Of a stretch of 64,000 nt of DNA, positions 47,941 through 60,700 are shown piece by piece. The position numbers were made by a program, and so were the translations under genes. The stretch lies in contig BJKQ01000008.1 of assembly GCA_006538405.1 (NCBI GenBank), positions 2,762,762 to 2,826,761 of the forward strand, written 5' to 3'. Below the pieces are notes generated by a model. It did no database searches, was not told the DNA's origin, and saw only the letters and a program-made list of their open reading frames with translations. The number at the start of each line of letters is the position of its first letter. Position 1 is the first letter of the stretch. This stretch comes from Hansfordia pulvinata. Its lineage: Eukaryota; Ascomycota; Sordariomycetes; Xylariales.

Positions 47941-48076
47941 TTTAAAACAGCACTTATAAAGAAGAAATAAGCTTAAAAATTTAAGTTAAGTTTTAATGTT
48001 TTGTTTTTTATGGTGTTAAAGAATAATAGTTTACTTATAATTTATAGCTGATTAAATATATTAAAAATATTAAGTT
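47941..48076 (+). repeat. Direct duplication in the AT-rich tract, copy 1
   Basis: This segment starts TTTAAAACAGCACTTATAAA and is repeated about 149 bp downstream, with scattered differences. Shared landmarks are ACAGCACTTAT, the AAGTTAG/AAGTTAAG step before GTTTTAAT, TGTTTTTTATG, and GCTGATTAAATATATTAAA. Confidence 0.75.
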
Positions 48077-48089
48077 GTTTAAGACAATT

Positions 48090-48233
48090 TTTAAAACAGC
48101 ACTTATTAAAAAGGAATGAGCTTAAAAGATTAAGTTAGGTTTTAATTTTCTGTTTTTTATGTTTTCATACAATAATAAATAATTTACTTATAACTTATGG
48201 CTGATTAAATATATTAAAGACTTTAAGTGTTCT
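48090..48233 (+). repeat. Direct duplication in the AT-rich tract, copy 2
   Basis: Second copy of the 47941-48076 segment, in the same orientation. The differences are mostly single-base changes and small A/T-run length changes. Confidence 0.75.
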
Positions 48234-51200
48234 TATAAAACTATGTTAATAAATAGTGTTAGCTTTATATTCTTTTCAGCTTTATAACTTATTATTATTG
48301 TATTCTAAATAAAATAATTCAGTTAAAACATTTTCGTGATTTTATAGATTTCAAGTGTTAAGTTAATATGAGTTTTATAAGACTGAAAATAGATTATAAC
48401 TCTCTTTTAAGTTAAAATAGCGTTCATCGTATACAAGATAACTATAAATACTGTTTTAATCTTCATTTCGATCTTAGAACGGTGTGATGCATTTATAAAA
48501 TATAATTTATCTTATTAATATCTTTTTACCCGTTTTATTATTACTCCACACTTTATACGTAATTTATTTACATATATAAGTTACTTAAGTAAGCTGATAT
48601 TATTATAAATCACTTTTAATCTTAACTTTAATCAATTTAATTAGAATAATTTTCGTAAAGTACTTAACATAAAGATTTACTATTATATATAATATTATTA
48701 ATAGAAGTATGACTTACTAAGGACTAGCGTATAAATTAATATAAGTTAACTTCTTAATTCAGACTTTTAAATTTAAGCGAGAACATTTATCAGTGTAATT
48801 AACAAAACATTATTAATATAAATAAGGTTATAAAAGTAAGTATAAATCGTCTTTTAAATATAGTTTCTTTGGAATCTTCTTATATAAAAGCATTATAAGC
48901 TTAATATAGAGAACTATAATACTTATATTTTAAGATTAAATAATTAAGATAAGCGCACTTAACATAAAATGCTTACTATTATAACTTATATACTTCTTAT
49001 CTCAAACTTGAATATTCATTGACATCGTTTATAATAAGCTTATAAAGCTTACGCATCTTAAACACATTTAAGTTACGCACTTTTAATTTTTTAAACTTAC
49101 TTATACTAATTTAACGAATTTATAAATATTAAAAATAAAGAGATTCCAAGCTAACAAGTAAACTTATATAAGTTATAAAACAGATTAAAAGTAACATATC
49201 TCGCGTGTATTAACTTACGTAGAAAATAATATTATAAATGAAATATAATTAACGTGACTTACTTTTAAAGAATATCTTAAGCTTCATTGATTATAGCTTA
49301 AATCGAAGTTTTAAGCAGGCTATTAACTTAAAGAAGTGAACTTATATACATGGTTTAAAAATAGGAAAACTTATACTTTAAGAAACAATATAAACTTTTT
49401 ATTTATAATAAGATTAAGACTTTTAGCTTTAATCTATCTTATAAGCTAGTTAACTTATATTATTTAACGTAAATGATTTATTTTATAAATTTATTTAAGT
49501 TATAAACTTAAGTAAGTTAACTTATATTTGGCTACGCTTACTTTAATTTACATTGTTACTTTATTTCATTTAAGTTCATAACTTATATAAGTTACTTTCA
49601 ATATTTAAAAATTTCATTAATATGAATAAAATAAAATAAAACCTTTACCGTGACTTATAAATAACTCACGCAAGCTACTTTAAATCACTGGTTATATTAT
49701 TTGCCTGAATTAAAAGTAATAAAATAACTTATTAGTAGTTTAAGAAAATATAAGTTACTTTAAATAAGGTAATTACTTATTAGTCTATGTAGGTTACTTT
49801 AAGCTGTTTATATACCTTTCAACGGATTGGCATCTATAAGCTTTATAAAAGTTTTTTTTAGATTTTAATAATGCTTAATAAAAACATCTTATACTTCATT
49901 ATATTCAGCGCTTTATATAAGTAAAATAAGTAAAATAAAGTTAAATAAATTAAAACAATAAGTTAAAGAGAACGTTTTAAATTCAATAAAAGTTAAGTAA
50001 ATTACATATTTTATTTATTAAATTCGGTGTATTTCATAATAATAAATAAACAATTTCAATACTTTTATAAGTTGATTTTATTATAAGATATATTTTAGCT
50101 TTATAGCATTAAATATTAATTATAATAATATAAATCCTTACTTTAAATCAATAAAATAAACGACTCACGTAAATCCGGACTCACGTGAATAGACTTACGT
50201 AAGTTAACTCGAGTGATGTTACTTTCTACTTTAAATTTCACTCGTAAGTATAGAATCTTTGATATAATGAATCTTTCTTAAATAATTACGTGTAAAGATA
50301 TTATTTTAATTATTATTTTATACGCAAGTTACTATATAAAAATGGGTTTATATTTAAAACGAACAAATACATAACTTTGAAGTAAAAAATATATTATATT
50401 CGTAATATTGATTTAAAAAGATAAACATGAGTTTTTATTATTAAATAAGTAAGCTTATAGTTTAATTTGATTTTATTTTTAATTATAAAAAAATACAAAC
50501 TATTTCTAACGTAATAAACTATTAAAGTCAGTTTAATAACATTTTGACACATATTGTAAAGAACTTCAAAGCTAAGTAATAATATTATCAGTTTTACGTA
50601 CGTTAATAAGACTTATTACATTGATTTTTTAAGAAGATAAATTTTAAACTTAATTAATATCTTAAGAATGAATTTAAACGTATAATGAATCTCTTTCTTT
50701 TAAAAACCTAATGCTTTAAAATAGTTGATTTTTGATTTATTACACATAAATACTTGTTTCGTGTTTCGTGAATTTATTTTTATACGTGACTGAAAATTAA
50801 AATAAGATACTATAACTTATTAAAATAAAGGATTTACGTAAACTTAAAGTATCGTTGAAGTTGAAATATTATTAAAGTTAAAGTAAGAAAATAAATGAAT
50901 ATAATATATTACTTATTTAAATAAGCTTATAAAATAATAATAAACTTAATATTAAGTAAGTTTCAATGTTATATTCTTTGCTTTTTATACGTATGAAATT
51001 TCGCAGTTCTTTCTATATTTTTCAGAGATTATTAGTTATAAAACTCTTTTCATATATTTTAAAACACGAATTAGTTATATTTCAATCATTGTATTAGTTT
51101 TTAACACATCTTTTTATACCTTTATAAGTCATTACTTAATCCTTTTCATATCATTATTATAATAAATACGTTATATAATAAGTTCTCGAAAGGATAAGCT

Positions 51201-51483
51201 ATATAATTCTCTTAAAAAAGCTGATAAGTATAAGAAAGAAGATAAAAAATAAGTTAACTTTATTTAACTTACGTGAGTTACTTATTTTTTAAATATAAGT
51301 TAAATAAGTTCCCGTATTAAGAGTAAAAAACCGTTTATAAAAATATAAAGGGTCGTAACTAATTGAAATAATAATACTGTTTTTCTTAATAAGATCGTTA
51401 TAATGACTGAAATCATTACAGCTTTACATTTAATATAAAAAAACGACCCCTCGCTTTTTTCTACGGGTGCCTTTTCAATATAA

Positions 51484-51500
51484 ATATATATATATATATA
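51484..51500. repeat. (AT)n microsatellite
   Basis: An uninterrupted alternating AT run, just downstream of an unusually GC-containing patch (ACGACCCCTCGC near 51444). Confidence 0.85.
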
Positions 51501-52574
51501 CTTATTTAAGTATTAAGTATTGAAGTACATATTTAATTGCTTTTATATAATTGAGAAATAAGAATAGGAAAACTTATATAAATAAAAGTTAATAAATTTA
51601 AAATTCAAAATCATCAATCTTAAGTTAACTTATAAGCGCACGTGAAATACTTTAAATTAATGATTTTACTGTCTCACGTGAATTGAAGTTAATAAGGTGA
51701 GTAATTTACGTGCATTGAAGATATTTTGAATCACTTTATTAATTCACGTGAGTTCATTTAAGTTACTTATAAGTTAACTCACGGATTTCAAATTATTCAA
51801 TTCAATGAAAGTTTCTTAATTTTCAATAGTTTTTGAAACTTAATAAAATAAATCAGGAATGAATTAAAAAAAAAACTTTGTTTATACATTGTTCTTAAGT
51901 AAATCATAAGACTACTTATATAAAACTACTTATTATTAAAGATCTTAAGTTACTTCTTTTTATTATAATAAGCGTAATTTCTTATTTTTTTTTAAGTTTA
52001 ATAAAGTAGCTTATTTAAAGACAGAAAATATAATTATATTAAGTGGAAAAGCTAATTGTTGTTTTATGAGTTAAACTTATTAATAATAAGTGTAATAATC
52101 TTTATAACTTCAAGCTTAATCAGCTTACCTATATTTAACTTAATAATCTTTCTTATTTAGAAGTAAGTAAACGTAATTATATTAGGTTTGAAGGCTTACT
52201 TTTATTTTATATATTAACCTTATTAATATTCAATATCGAATCCAATTCATATTAAACTTAATAGGCGTCTTTATATTAGGTTTACATATAAGGAAGTAAG
52301 GCTACTCACATTTAAGTATACAAATTATTTTATTTAAGCATTAATCAATTTTTTAAAAACTATTTATCATTATAATTTAATTAATAAGAATTGATATTAA
52401 GACATTTAATTATTACTTAAATTATGAATATTAATTATTTCTATTTTACTGTCTATCTTCTTTTACTTCATTAAGCTTATTATACTTATTATCATTTTAA
52501 TAAGTTATATATAATTTATATTATAGTTTTTAAGTTTAATCGAGTTAAAATATATAAGGTAATGAATTCAATTA

Positions 52575-52735
52575 TAAATGACTTCAACCCACGTAAGCTA
52601 CTTTAAATTAATATAGTGAGTAACCTATATGTATCCGTATTCACGTGAGTTAACTTACGTGAATCTGAATTGAGTGATAGAGTAACTCAGTTAAGCTCAT
52701 AATTCACGTGGGTTAACTCGAGTTAACACATTACT
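52575..52735 (-). repeat. Palindrome-rich element copy
   Basis: A degenerate member of the CACGTG/CTCGAG family. It contains TTCACGTGAGTTAACTTACG near 52640 and ends with GTTAACTCGAGTTAAC followed by ACACATTACTAAC. The outer AAATCCG end is not clear. Confidence 0.6.
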
Positions 52736-54504
52736 AACTTTAAAAATCAAACCTTGGTTATAAAAATTATAATCTCACGGCTACTGTTCTTAATAACAAT
52801 TATTATAATTGTATATACACGCGCGAGACCACTTTATTAGATAAGCAGAATAAATTTATTAAAAGGGGCTTCTTTTTTAATATAAATAACGTAAAAGACA
52901 AGTGTAAAGGGTAAAAGCGCGGCTATAAAGTGGGATCAGTGGGAGTGAATTAATATGAATAAGTGATATATGGTTTTACTTAAATTAAGTGCAGCAGTAA
53001 TTGAAAATCATGAAACGGTTATAATAGCCATTATATCTTAGCGCTTATAACAGTTCTTAGCCTTTTTAAATGTTTACTTCTTGCTTTCGTTTCTTATACG
53101 GTACTTAATTAATTGATTTTAAAAGACTTACTTAAATATAAGCCATTCGTAATTAAGACTTAAAATGAGTTAATTCAAATTGACTTATTAAGCTACTTAC
53201 CTTATTAATAAAAAACAATCTTCGTGAATCTAATTTATATATTAATGTACATATAGTTTTAAATTGCTTATTATTAGTTGGTAATTTAACTTATGTTAAG
53301 CTTAAACTCTACTTAAAACTATTATACTTAAAGAAAATGTATATTTGAGAAAATTATTATAATTTGATTTCTCTTCTGAATATAGCACTATTTTCGCTTT
53401 ATTGATCAATTTAACTTACTATTTACTACTTTAATGTTCTTAAAATCTAAATTCTATTTTAAGTTCATTTTTTAAATATATACTAATTGCAAGAATTTTA
53501 AGTATAAAGTTTTTAATTTCTACAGTCAACTTATAATCAACTTTAAATAACTTGATGGATTTCATAACTTGAGTTTAATTAGCTTAAATTTTACGTTAAT
53601 AATATATAAGCGAACGTTAAAGTTATAATCTATAATTTACACCCTGCTCGTAACTTAGCTTACAGGTTTTTTTAATGTAATTCAACATGTTTATTAATCT
53701 TTAAAGTCCCTTATTAAAGAGTTTTATAATTAAAAGTAATTGATATAACTTAAGTTTATTTATATTATTATACAGAGATAGAATATATATTGATATTAAT
53801 TATATTAAAACAATTTAACTATAAGACGATTATCCTTATTAATATAAAGGTTAATAATATAAATTATAAAAGTAACATTATTATATGAATCACTTACGTA
53901 AGGTTTTCTTTAATCAGTTAATCAGTAATGCTATTAATTTATATGAATTCAAATTAATAAAGTGAGTAACTCGCAAAACTCTGCGTTATTTTAAACTGGC
54001 TTATTATTAATTAACCTATTTCTAAAAATTGAATTAATTATAAATGAACTTTTAAAATTTGAAAAATTAATTAAATTTACTAATATAAAACGAGTTAAAA
54101 AGAGGAAAAAAGGATTCTTTTATTAAAATAATAGAGGATACATAAGAAGTTAGTGTTATAATTAAAATTAACTTAACTCGACTTAACTTACGTGAGATAC
54201 TCACCCCTTTAATTCAGATTTATATAAGTTAAATCACGTGAGTTGAAGTTATTAATAAGTTAACTTACGGAATTAGCTTATTTAATTTTAATTAATTAAC
54301 TAATCTATATAAAGCTTAATTTAAGTTTAGGTTTATTAGTAAGGGTTTTAATAAAGATGACGTACTTTTTATGTTAATATAAACTTAAAGTTAAAAATTG
54401 TATAGTTAATTTCAATTAATAATCACTATCTTAATATTATATTATTTTAAAAACGTATTTTTTAGTATTCTCATACTGTTTTTATATATAGATATGCATT
54501 TTTA

Positions 54505-54876
54505 AAATCCGTGACTTGACTTATAAGTAGCTTGAAAAAACTCTCGTGAGTTAATAAGCTGAGTTTAAGAAACTTGAAATTCACGTGACTTAGCTTACGT
54601 GAGTTAATATAAATACTGATTTAAAGTAACTCACGTAAGTTTATAAGCTGATTTAAAGTAACTCAAGATTCACGTGAATTAGCTCACGTGGGTTATAACT
54701 TATTAAAAATACCGATTCAAAGAAACTTATATAAGTTATTAATAAGTTAACTTAAAACTGATAATTTATATTATTAACACTGATTGGTAACTTATATAAA
54801 TCCGGATATACGTGAATCTAATTCGCGTAAGTTAAAAATCCACGTGAGCTAACTCGAGTTAACTGTTTATTAGCCC
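54505..54876 (-). repeat. Palindrome-rich element copy (long or composite)
   Basis: It starts AAATCCGTGACTTGACTTAT, contains several CACGTG cores and a CCGG core, and ends with AACTCGAGTTAAC followed by a TATTAGCCCTGC-type end. At ~370 bp it is longer than typical copies and may be two copies joined. Confidence 0.7.
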
Positions 54877-55927
54877 TGCTTATAGATTCATTTCAAAGTC
54901 ATGGCTTAAAATATTAACCCTAATAATAAGTTATATCACTCGTTTTATTTCCAGGAAATAAAGAGAATATTATAATTATAAGTACTATAAGTTAATAATT
55001 AAGCTTGTTATTAAAATAAGCTACTTTGAAAAGAATGATACATATTAATAGCCTGAACGTTAATGTTAAGTTTATTTAATCAATTCAAGTCGGTTATTGA
55101 AGATTATTTCTCCGCTTTACTTGCTGTGTATCTTTATTATAATATTAATAAAAAAACCATCAAGTATAATAACATTCATTAAAGAGGGGAACTTGAATAT
55201 ATTAAAAATTATCAAGATTAAGAAAAATTGTCCGGAGCTGCTTTAAATAAACAATTAAATTAAAATAGTTATTAATCCGTTTTAGCTTTAAGTCACGATA
55301 ATATTCTCATGCTGTTTAAAAGCTCACTTAAGTAGCTTATTTTATTAACATAAAGTATGCCACGTAAAGAAAGGTATATTATAACCTTATAATTTATAAT
55401 ACAGCTTACGTGACTGTAATTAATTAAGAACATTGAATATTAAAAAGATTAGGATTATTGATATAATAATATGACACGTATATAATTAATTAAAAAAGCT
55501 TTTTATAAGATTAAGTTAAATTATTTCAACAATTTAAAAATTTATAGCGAATTAATTCACAATTATATAAGTCCGCGTTTAAAAGTTAAACATATTATAT
55601 TAACTTAATTTGTTTAATAATAATTGAAACTTTAATTAATCAATTAATATATAAAGATAAACTTAAAAAACGTAAAAAGTATTATTATTAATATGAAAAA
55701 TAAATAGATAATCTTTTAAACCTTATATAAGTATTAATATATATATACTTATAAGTATTAATATAATTATTAATACATAATAAATTTCTAAAAGTGTAAA
55801 GTATTTTAAATCGTGTTACTTATTATATTTCGTGTTTTAAAAATAAAGATCTTATTTAAGTTTAATTTAAAAATGAAATATGATTTTAATTATTATATTA
55901 TATTTAAAGCAACGTGGTGGTTACTAA

Positions 55928-56050
55928 GGTTAGTAATAAGTTAACTCGAGTTAACTCACGTGAGTTAAACTCACGTGAATCCGGACTTATATGAGCTACT
56001 CACTTTCTTGATTCAGAGTAACTCTCGTGAGTTTAAGTTACTTATAAGCA
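55928..56050 (+). repeat. Palindrome-rich element copy (truncated)
   Basis: It starts GGTTAGTAATAAG, then the 16 bp perfect palindrome GTTAACTCGAGTTAAC (55940-55955), overlapped by the 18 bp palindrome TTAACTCACGTGAGTTAA (55951-55968), then TCACGTGAATCCGGACTTAT. It is interrupted by the start of the next copy at 56051. Confidence 0.75.
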
Positions 56051-56204
56051 GGGTTAATAATAGGTTATTTCGAATTCGATTCATATAAATCCGGATTCAT
56101 GTGAGTTACTCACCCCCTTAATTCAGATTCATTAAGTTACTCATCTTACTGATTCAGAGTAACACACGTGAATCTGAGTTACTTATGAATCAACTCACGG
56201 ATTT
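56051..56204 (+). repeat. Palindrome-rich element copy (about 154 bp)
   Basis: It starts GGGTTAATAATAGGTTATTT and ends TCAACTCACGGATTT. Inside are AAATCCGGATTCATGTGAG and an ACACACGTGAATC core. This is one of the clearest forward-orientation copies. Confidence 0.78.
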
Positions 56205-56435
56205 AAAAATTGCATATTAATGTATAAAAGTGGTATAAAAAGTATAAAAAAAGACGCTTTTAAAATATTATATTATTAAATTAATAATTAACAATTAAAA
56301 TAAATTATATTTCATTTAAATTTAAGTTAATATTAAAGATTAAAGTAATTTAAACTTATTAATACCTTGTTTACTTAATAAAAGATAAAATTAAGCTTAA
56401 CATCAAATATTTTATATATTAAAATCAAATAAGTG

Positions 56436-56624
56436 AATCCGTGAATTAACTTATAAGTAACTTAAAGTAACTCACGTGAATCAGTAAGCTGATTTAAAGT
56501 AACTTAAATTCACATGAATCAGTAGAATCATTGATTTAGAGTGATTTATGTGAGTTACTTATGAATTAACTTAAGATTTATGATTTATAGTACCAACCCT
56601 GCTTATAAGTTAACTCACGGATTT
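56436..56624. repeat. Palindrome-rich element with inverted ends
   Basis: It starts AATCCGTGAATTAACTTATAAGTAAC and ends GCTTATAAGTTAACTCACGGATT. The two ends are reverse complements with a few mismatches, so this copy could fold into a large hairpin. CACGTG and AATCAGTA blocks lie inside. Confidence 0.72.
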
Positions 56625-56816
56625 AAATTAATTTATTTTAATTAATAAATTAAGACACTTTTAATCTATATTAAAACTACTTATTATAATATATATAAAA
56701 GGTTACTTTATTTAATAAATTTTCATTATTTAATACTTTTTAATAATAAACTTTTTTAAAAATAAACCCGTTTTTATACTTTTTATACGGTTTTATACTT
56801 AGAATATATAACTTTT

Positions 56817-57064
56817 AAATCCGTGAGTTAACTTATAAGTAACTTAAAGTAACTTAAGATTTATATGACTTAATAACTCACGTGAATCAGTAGAATCATT
56901 GAGTTAAAGTAGCTCACGTGAGTTACTTATAAGTTAACTTAAAACTCATGATTCGTATTACTAACTCTGCTCACGAGTAACGTAAGATTCATCCAAGTTA
57001 CTTAAGTTAATAAGGTGAGTAGCTTATATAAGTCCGGACTTACGTGAGTTAACTTATTTTTAAC
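56817..57064 (-). repeat. Palindrome-rich element copy (about 248 bp)
   Basis: It starts AAATCCGTGAGTTAACTTAT and contains two CACGTG cores and AGTCCGGACTTACGTGAGTT. It ends GTTAACTTATTTTTAACC, the reverse complement of the GGTTAATAATAAG end of forward copies. Confidence 0.78.
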
Positions 57065-57219
57065 CTTAATTATTATTAACTGTCTTTCTTAAATAAACAA
57101 ATACTGATTACTCATATTACTTTTTACTTCTTTATTAATTTAAAGATATTGCTTTCTATGAAAAGACTATAAAAATATATGAATTCGAATAATGAAATAC
57201 GTAATACACTGATTAATAA

Positions 57220-57404
57220 GGTTAATAATAAGCTAACTCGAGTGTTAACTTAATTAAGTTGTTAATTCACGAAAGCTATTTATCCCCTTAACTTAGATTT
57301 ATATAATTTAACTTACTTAAATTCGGATTCATATTAATTCCCCATTTTAATGATTTATGAAAACTTATATAAACTCAACTTACTAATAAATTAATTCACG
57401 AATT
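57220..57404 (+). repeat. Palindrome-rich element copy
   Basis: It starts GGTTAATAATAAGCTAACTC and ends TTAATTCACGAATT, a decayed form of AACTCACGGATTT. Internal cores are largely TATA-type. Confidence 0.68.
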
Positions 57405-57818
57405 CTCGGTACCTTATAATTATTTATGAAAGAATTAAAATTACGATTACATTTTGATTTATATTAAGTATTATTAGATTTTTCAATTTTAAAAAGTATA
57501 TTTATTAACTTGAACTTAAAGTTTTAATTCAATAGATTATTATTTTAATAATATATTATGTTACTAAAAAACTCTTTTTATACTTTAATACTGTTTTATA
57601 CTTAATAATCATTTTTTGAAAACTCTTAAATAAGCTTATTAATAACTTAAAATAACTCACATGAATCAGTAAGTTAATTTAAAGTAAATAAAGCTTATAT
57701 AATCCACTTATCATATTAATTAAGCTTATTTAAGTTAATGAAATCACTGCTTTAAAGTTGAAAATAGCACACGTGAGTTACTTATAAGGTAATTCAAGAC
57801 TTATAAAATACGTTAACA

Positions 57819-57940
57819 GGGTTAATAATAAATAACTTGAGCTAACTTACGTAAGTCAGTGATTTAAGTGAGCTACTCACCCCTTTAATTTCAAGTAACT
57901 CACGTGAATTTAAGCTACTTATAAGCTAACTCACGGATTT
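57819..57940 (+). repeat. Palindrome-rich element copy (about 122 bp)
   Basis: It starts GGGTTAATAATAAATAACTT and ends CTAACTCACGGATTT. It contains ACGTAAG, TACTCACCCC and TCACGTGAATTTAAG blocks. Confidence 0.75.
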
Positions 57941-59180
57941 AAATAATGTAAATTTTAAGTACAAAACTGTATAAAAGAATTTAAAGAAGTTAAATATCAA
58001 ATATAACATAATATTGAAAATTGAACAAAATATAACTTAATGGTTTAAGTCAGGTTTTATATTTATATTAATAAAAATACTAGGCTTTAATAATAAGGGC
58101 TTTTTATAATGAATTCAAGTTAAAGTTAAGCTTTACATTAATTATATTATTAATTGAACTTAAATAACTTAAATCCGTGAGTCAACTTATAAGTAACTCA
58201 CGTAAATAAAGAGCTTGAATTAAAGCGACTTAAGATTCACGTAGCTCAATTCACGTGAGTTAATAAGAATACTGATTTCCGTAAGTTAATTTTCAGTTAA
58301 GTTAAAACTTATCACTTATGTTATTAATATGGCTTAAAATATTAGTATCATTAATTAAAATGGTTTATAATAGTTTTCAATAATTCAAACGCTCTTTAAA
58401 TTGTTTATCATCATTAAAGTATAAAATATAAAGATTAAATAGTATTTTTAAACTCGTATTAATAATATTAATGGTTTAATTTACAAGTTTTACGTTAACT
58501 TTGAAAAACTCACGTAAGTTACTTAAAATCAATGATTTTACTCATAAAACTAATGAAATTAAATAGAAAACTGAAATTCAGCAAAATGAATTATATTAAG
58601 TAAAACAAATTAAATAGAATAAGCTTAGCTTTTTCTTTTATATAATATTAATAGTACTTATAACTTTAAGAAATCTTATATATCTACTTACCACATTTTA
58701 TTTTCGTTTATATAATAAGTAAGGTAAAGTTTATGATTTCGCTTACGCGGATTCTTGAAATAAAAGATAAGAAATTCTTTATCCACTTTATGAACTTAAT
58801 TCTTATTATAATAAGTACTATAAATCATGAATATTAACTTAACTTATAAGTAACTCACGTTAATTACTTTTAAACTCATGATTTTATTAGCTCATTAAAC
58901 TTAAGTCAATAAATAAGGTGAGTAGCTCACGTGAATTTAAGTTACTTTAAATTACTTATAAGGTACTGAACGGATTTGACTTCTTTAACTTTAATTTTCA
59001 AATTAATTATTTTTAAGCTTAATCTTAAAGAGATATTAAGAGATTGAAATATATTATTCTTTAATACGAACTTAAAGCTGGATCTCTTTCATTTTTTTAT
59101 TTAATAAGTACTAACTTAATAATAAATTAATTTAAAGAATACTTTATATATTCGTCTTAGATTTGAATTATACGATTTTC

Positions 59181-59330
59181 AAATCCGTGAACGAACTTAT
59201 GAGTAACTTTTATACGAGTTACTTTAAATCAGCAAGCTAAGTAACTTAATAAATCTGAATGAAAGGGGGGAGTCACTCACGTGAGTTAATAATTCACGTA
59301 AGTCAACTCGGGTAAACTCATCATTAACCC
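59181..59330 (-). repeat. Palindrome-rich element copy (150 bp)
   Basis: It starts AAATCCGTGAACGAACTTAT, has ACTCACGTGAGTTAATAATT in the middle and ends AACTCATCATTAACCC. Confidence 0.78.
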
Positions 59331-59574
59331 TGGTTTTTAACCTTTTATATAAATTAATTCTGTTACGTATATAAGTTTATCTTATTATATAGTTATAAAT
59401 TAGCGTCTTCATATCAGATTTTAGTTATTACATAAAAATTTATAATTAACTTAAGTTTACTTATTTTCAATCTTCTTATTTAATTATATAAAAATAAGAG
59501 GTTTAAGATTGATATATGATAATTAAAAATATATTAATAATATATATTCAATATTAAGCTTACTTATAGTTAAA

Positions 59575-59726
59575 GGTTGATAATAAGATAACTCCAGTTA
59601 CTTTACGTAATATAATAAGTTGCGTGAGTTACTTATTACCTTCGCTTAGATTTTTAAAGCTACTTATCTTATTAGTTAAAGCGACTCACGTGAATTTAAG
59701 TTACTTATAACTTAACTCACGGGTTT
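59575..59726 (+). repeat. Palindrome-rich element copy (152 bp)
   Basis: It starts AGGTTGATAATAAGATAACTC and ends AACTTAACTCACGGGTTTT. GACTCACGTGAATTTAAGTT lies near 59685-59704. Confidence 0.75.
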
Positions 59727-60484
59727 TATTATTTGATTTGAAATAGATTAGCTTTTTAAATTTAGTTGAATTTTAGCTTTTATTGATATTAAACTATATA
59801 AATAACTAAAATACGTTTACTTTACATATTAAGACTTATTGCTTTCGTTTTAGTAATAAAGTTCACTATTATAATATATATCAATACTTTAATATGAAAA
59901 ACTACTTTTTAATACTTTTTCTCTTAAGTAGAATACCTGAAATCTTTTACAATTAACATCCTGAATCCATAATTACTAAAACTTAAAAGAAATTAAAAGT
60001 AACTTATAAAAACTCATTGCCTGATTTAAAGTAGCTTAAACTTATATAAGTCAGTAACATCACTGATTTAAAGTACTTTACGTGTGTTACTTATAATTTA
60101 AGTTAAAAATATAAACCATGAGTATTAAGTTCACTTATAAGCAACTCACGTGAGTCACTTTAAATTAATAATATAATTAATTCATATAAATTTAAGTTAC
60201 TTTAAATCAGCTTATTAATTCACGTGGGTTACTTTAAGTTATTTATAAGTTAACTCACGGATAAAAAATACAGAAGTTAAGTATAAAGCTATACAAAATG
60301 TATAAGAAGGGATGTATTCTTAAATAATGTATAAATATAAATAATTAATATTATTTAAAGAAATGTAAATTAACGCGTATAATATAGAATACATTGAGTT
60401 TAAGCTATAATTTTCTCTTTATACTTAGTTTCATTTAATATTCAGCTTTATATTAATTATCTTATAAAGTCAGATTAAATCAGT

Positions 60485-60700
60485 AAATCCGTGAGTCAAC
60501 TTATAAATAACTTTAATCCACGTGGACTACTTTAAATTAATAAGATGAGTAACTTATATCATAAGTTAAATAACTTTAATGTACGTGGATTACTTTAAAT
60601 TAATAAAGTAGGTAATTTATATGAATCCGGATTCACGTAAGTCTGATTTATATAAGTCAATAATCCACGTAATTTAACTCGAGTTAACCTATTATTAACC
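60485..60700 (-). repeat. Palindrome-rich element copy (about 216 bp)
   Basis: It starts AAATCCGTGAGTCAACTTAT and ends AACTCGAGTTAACCTATTATTAACC. An internal block of ~55 bp beginning TAACTTTAAT is tandemly duplicated (near 60510 and 60565), which explains the extra length. Confidence 0.78.
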
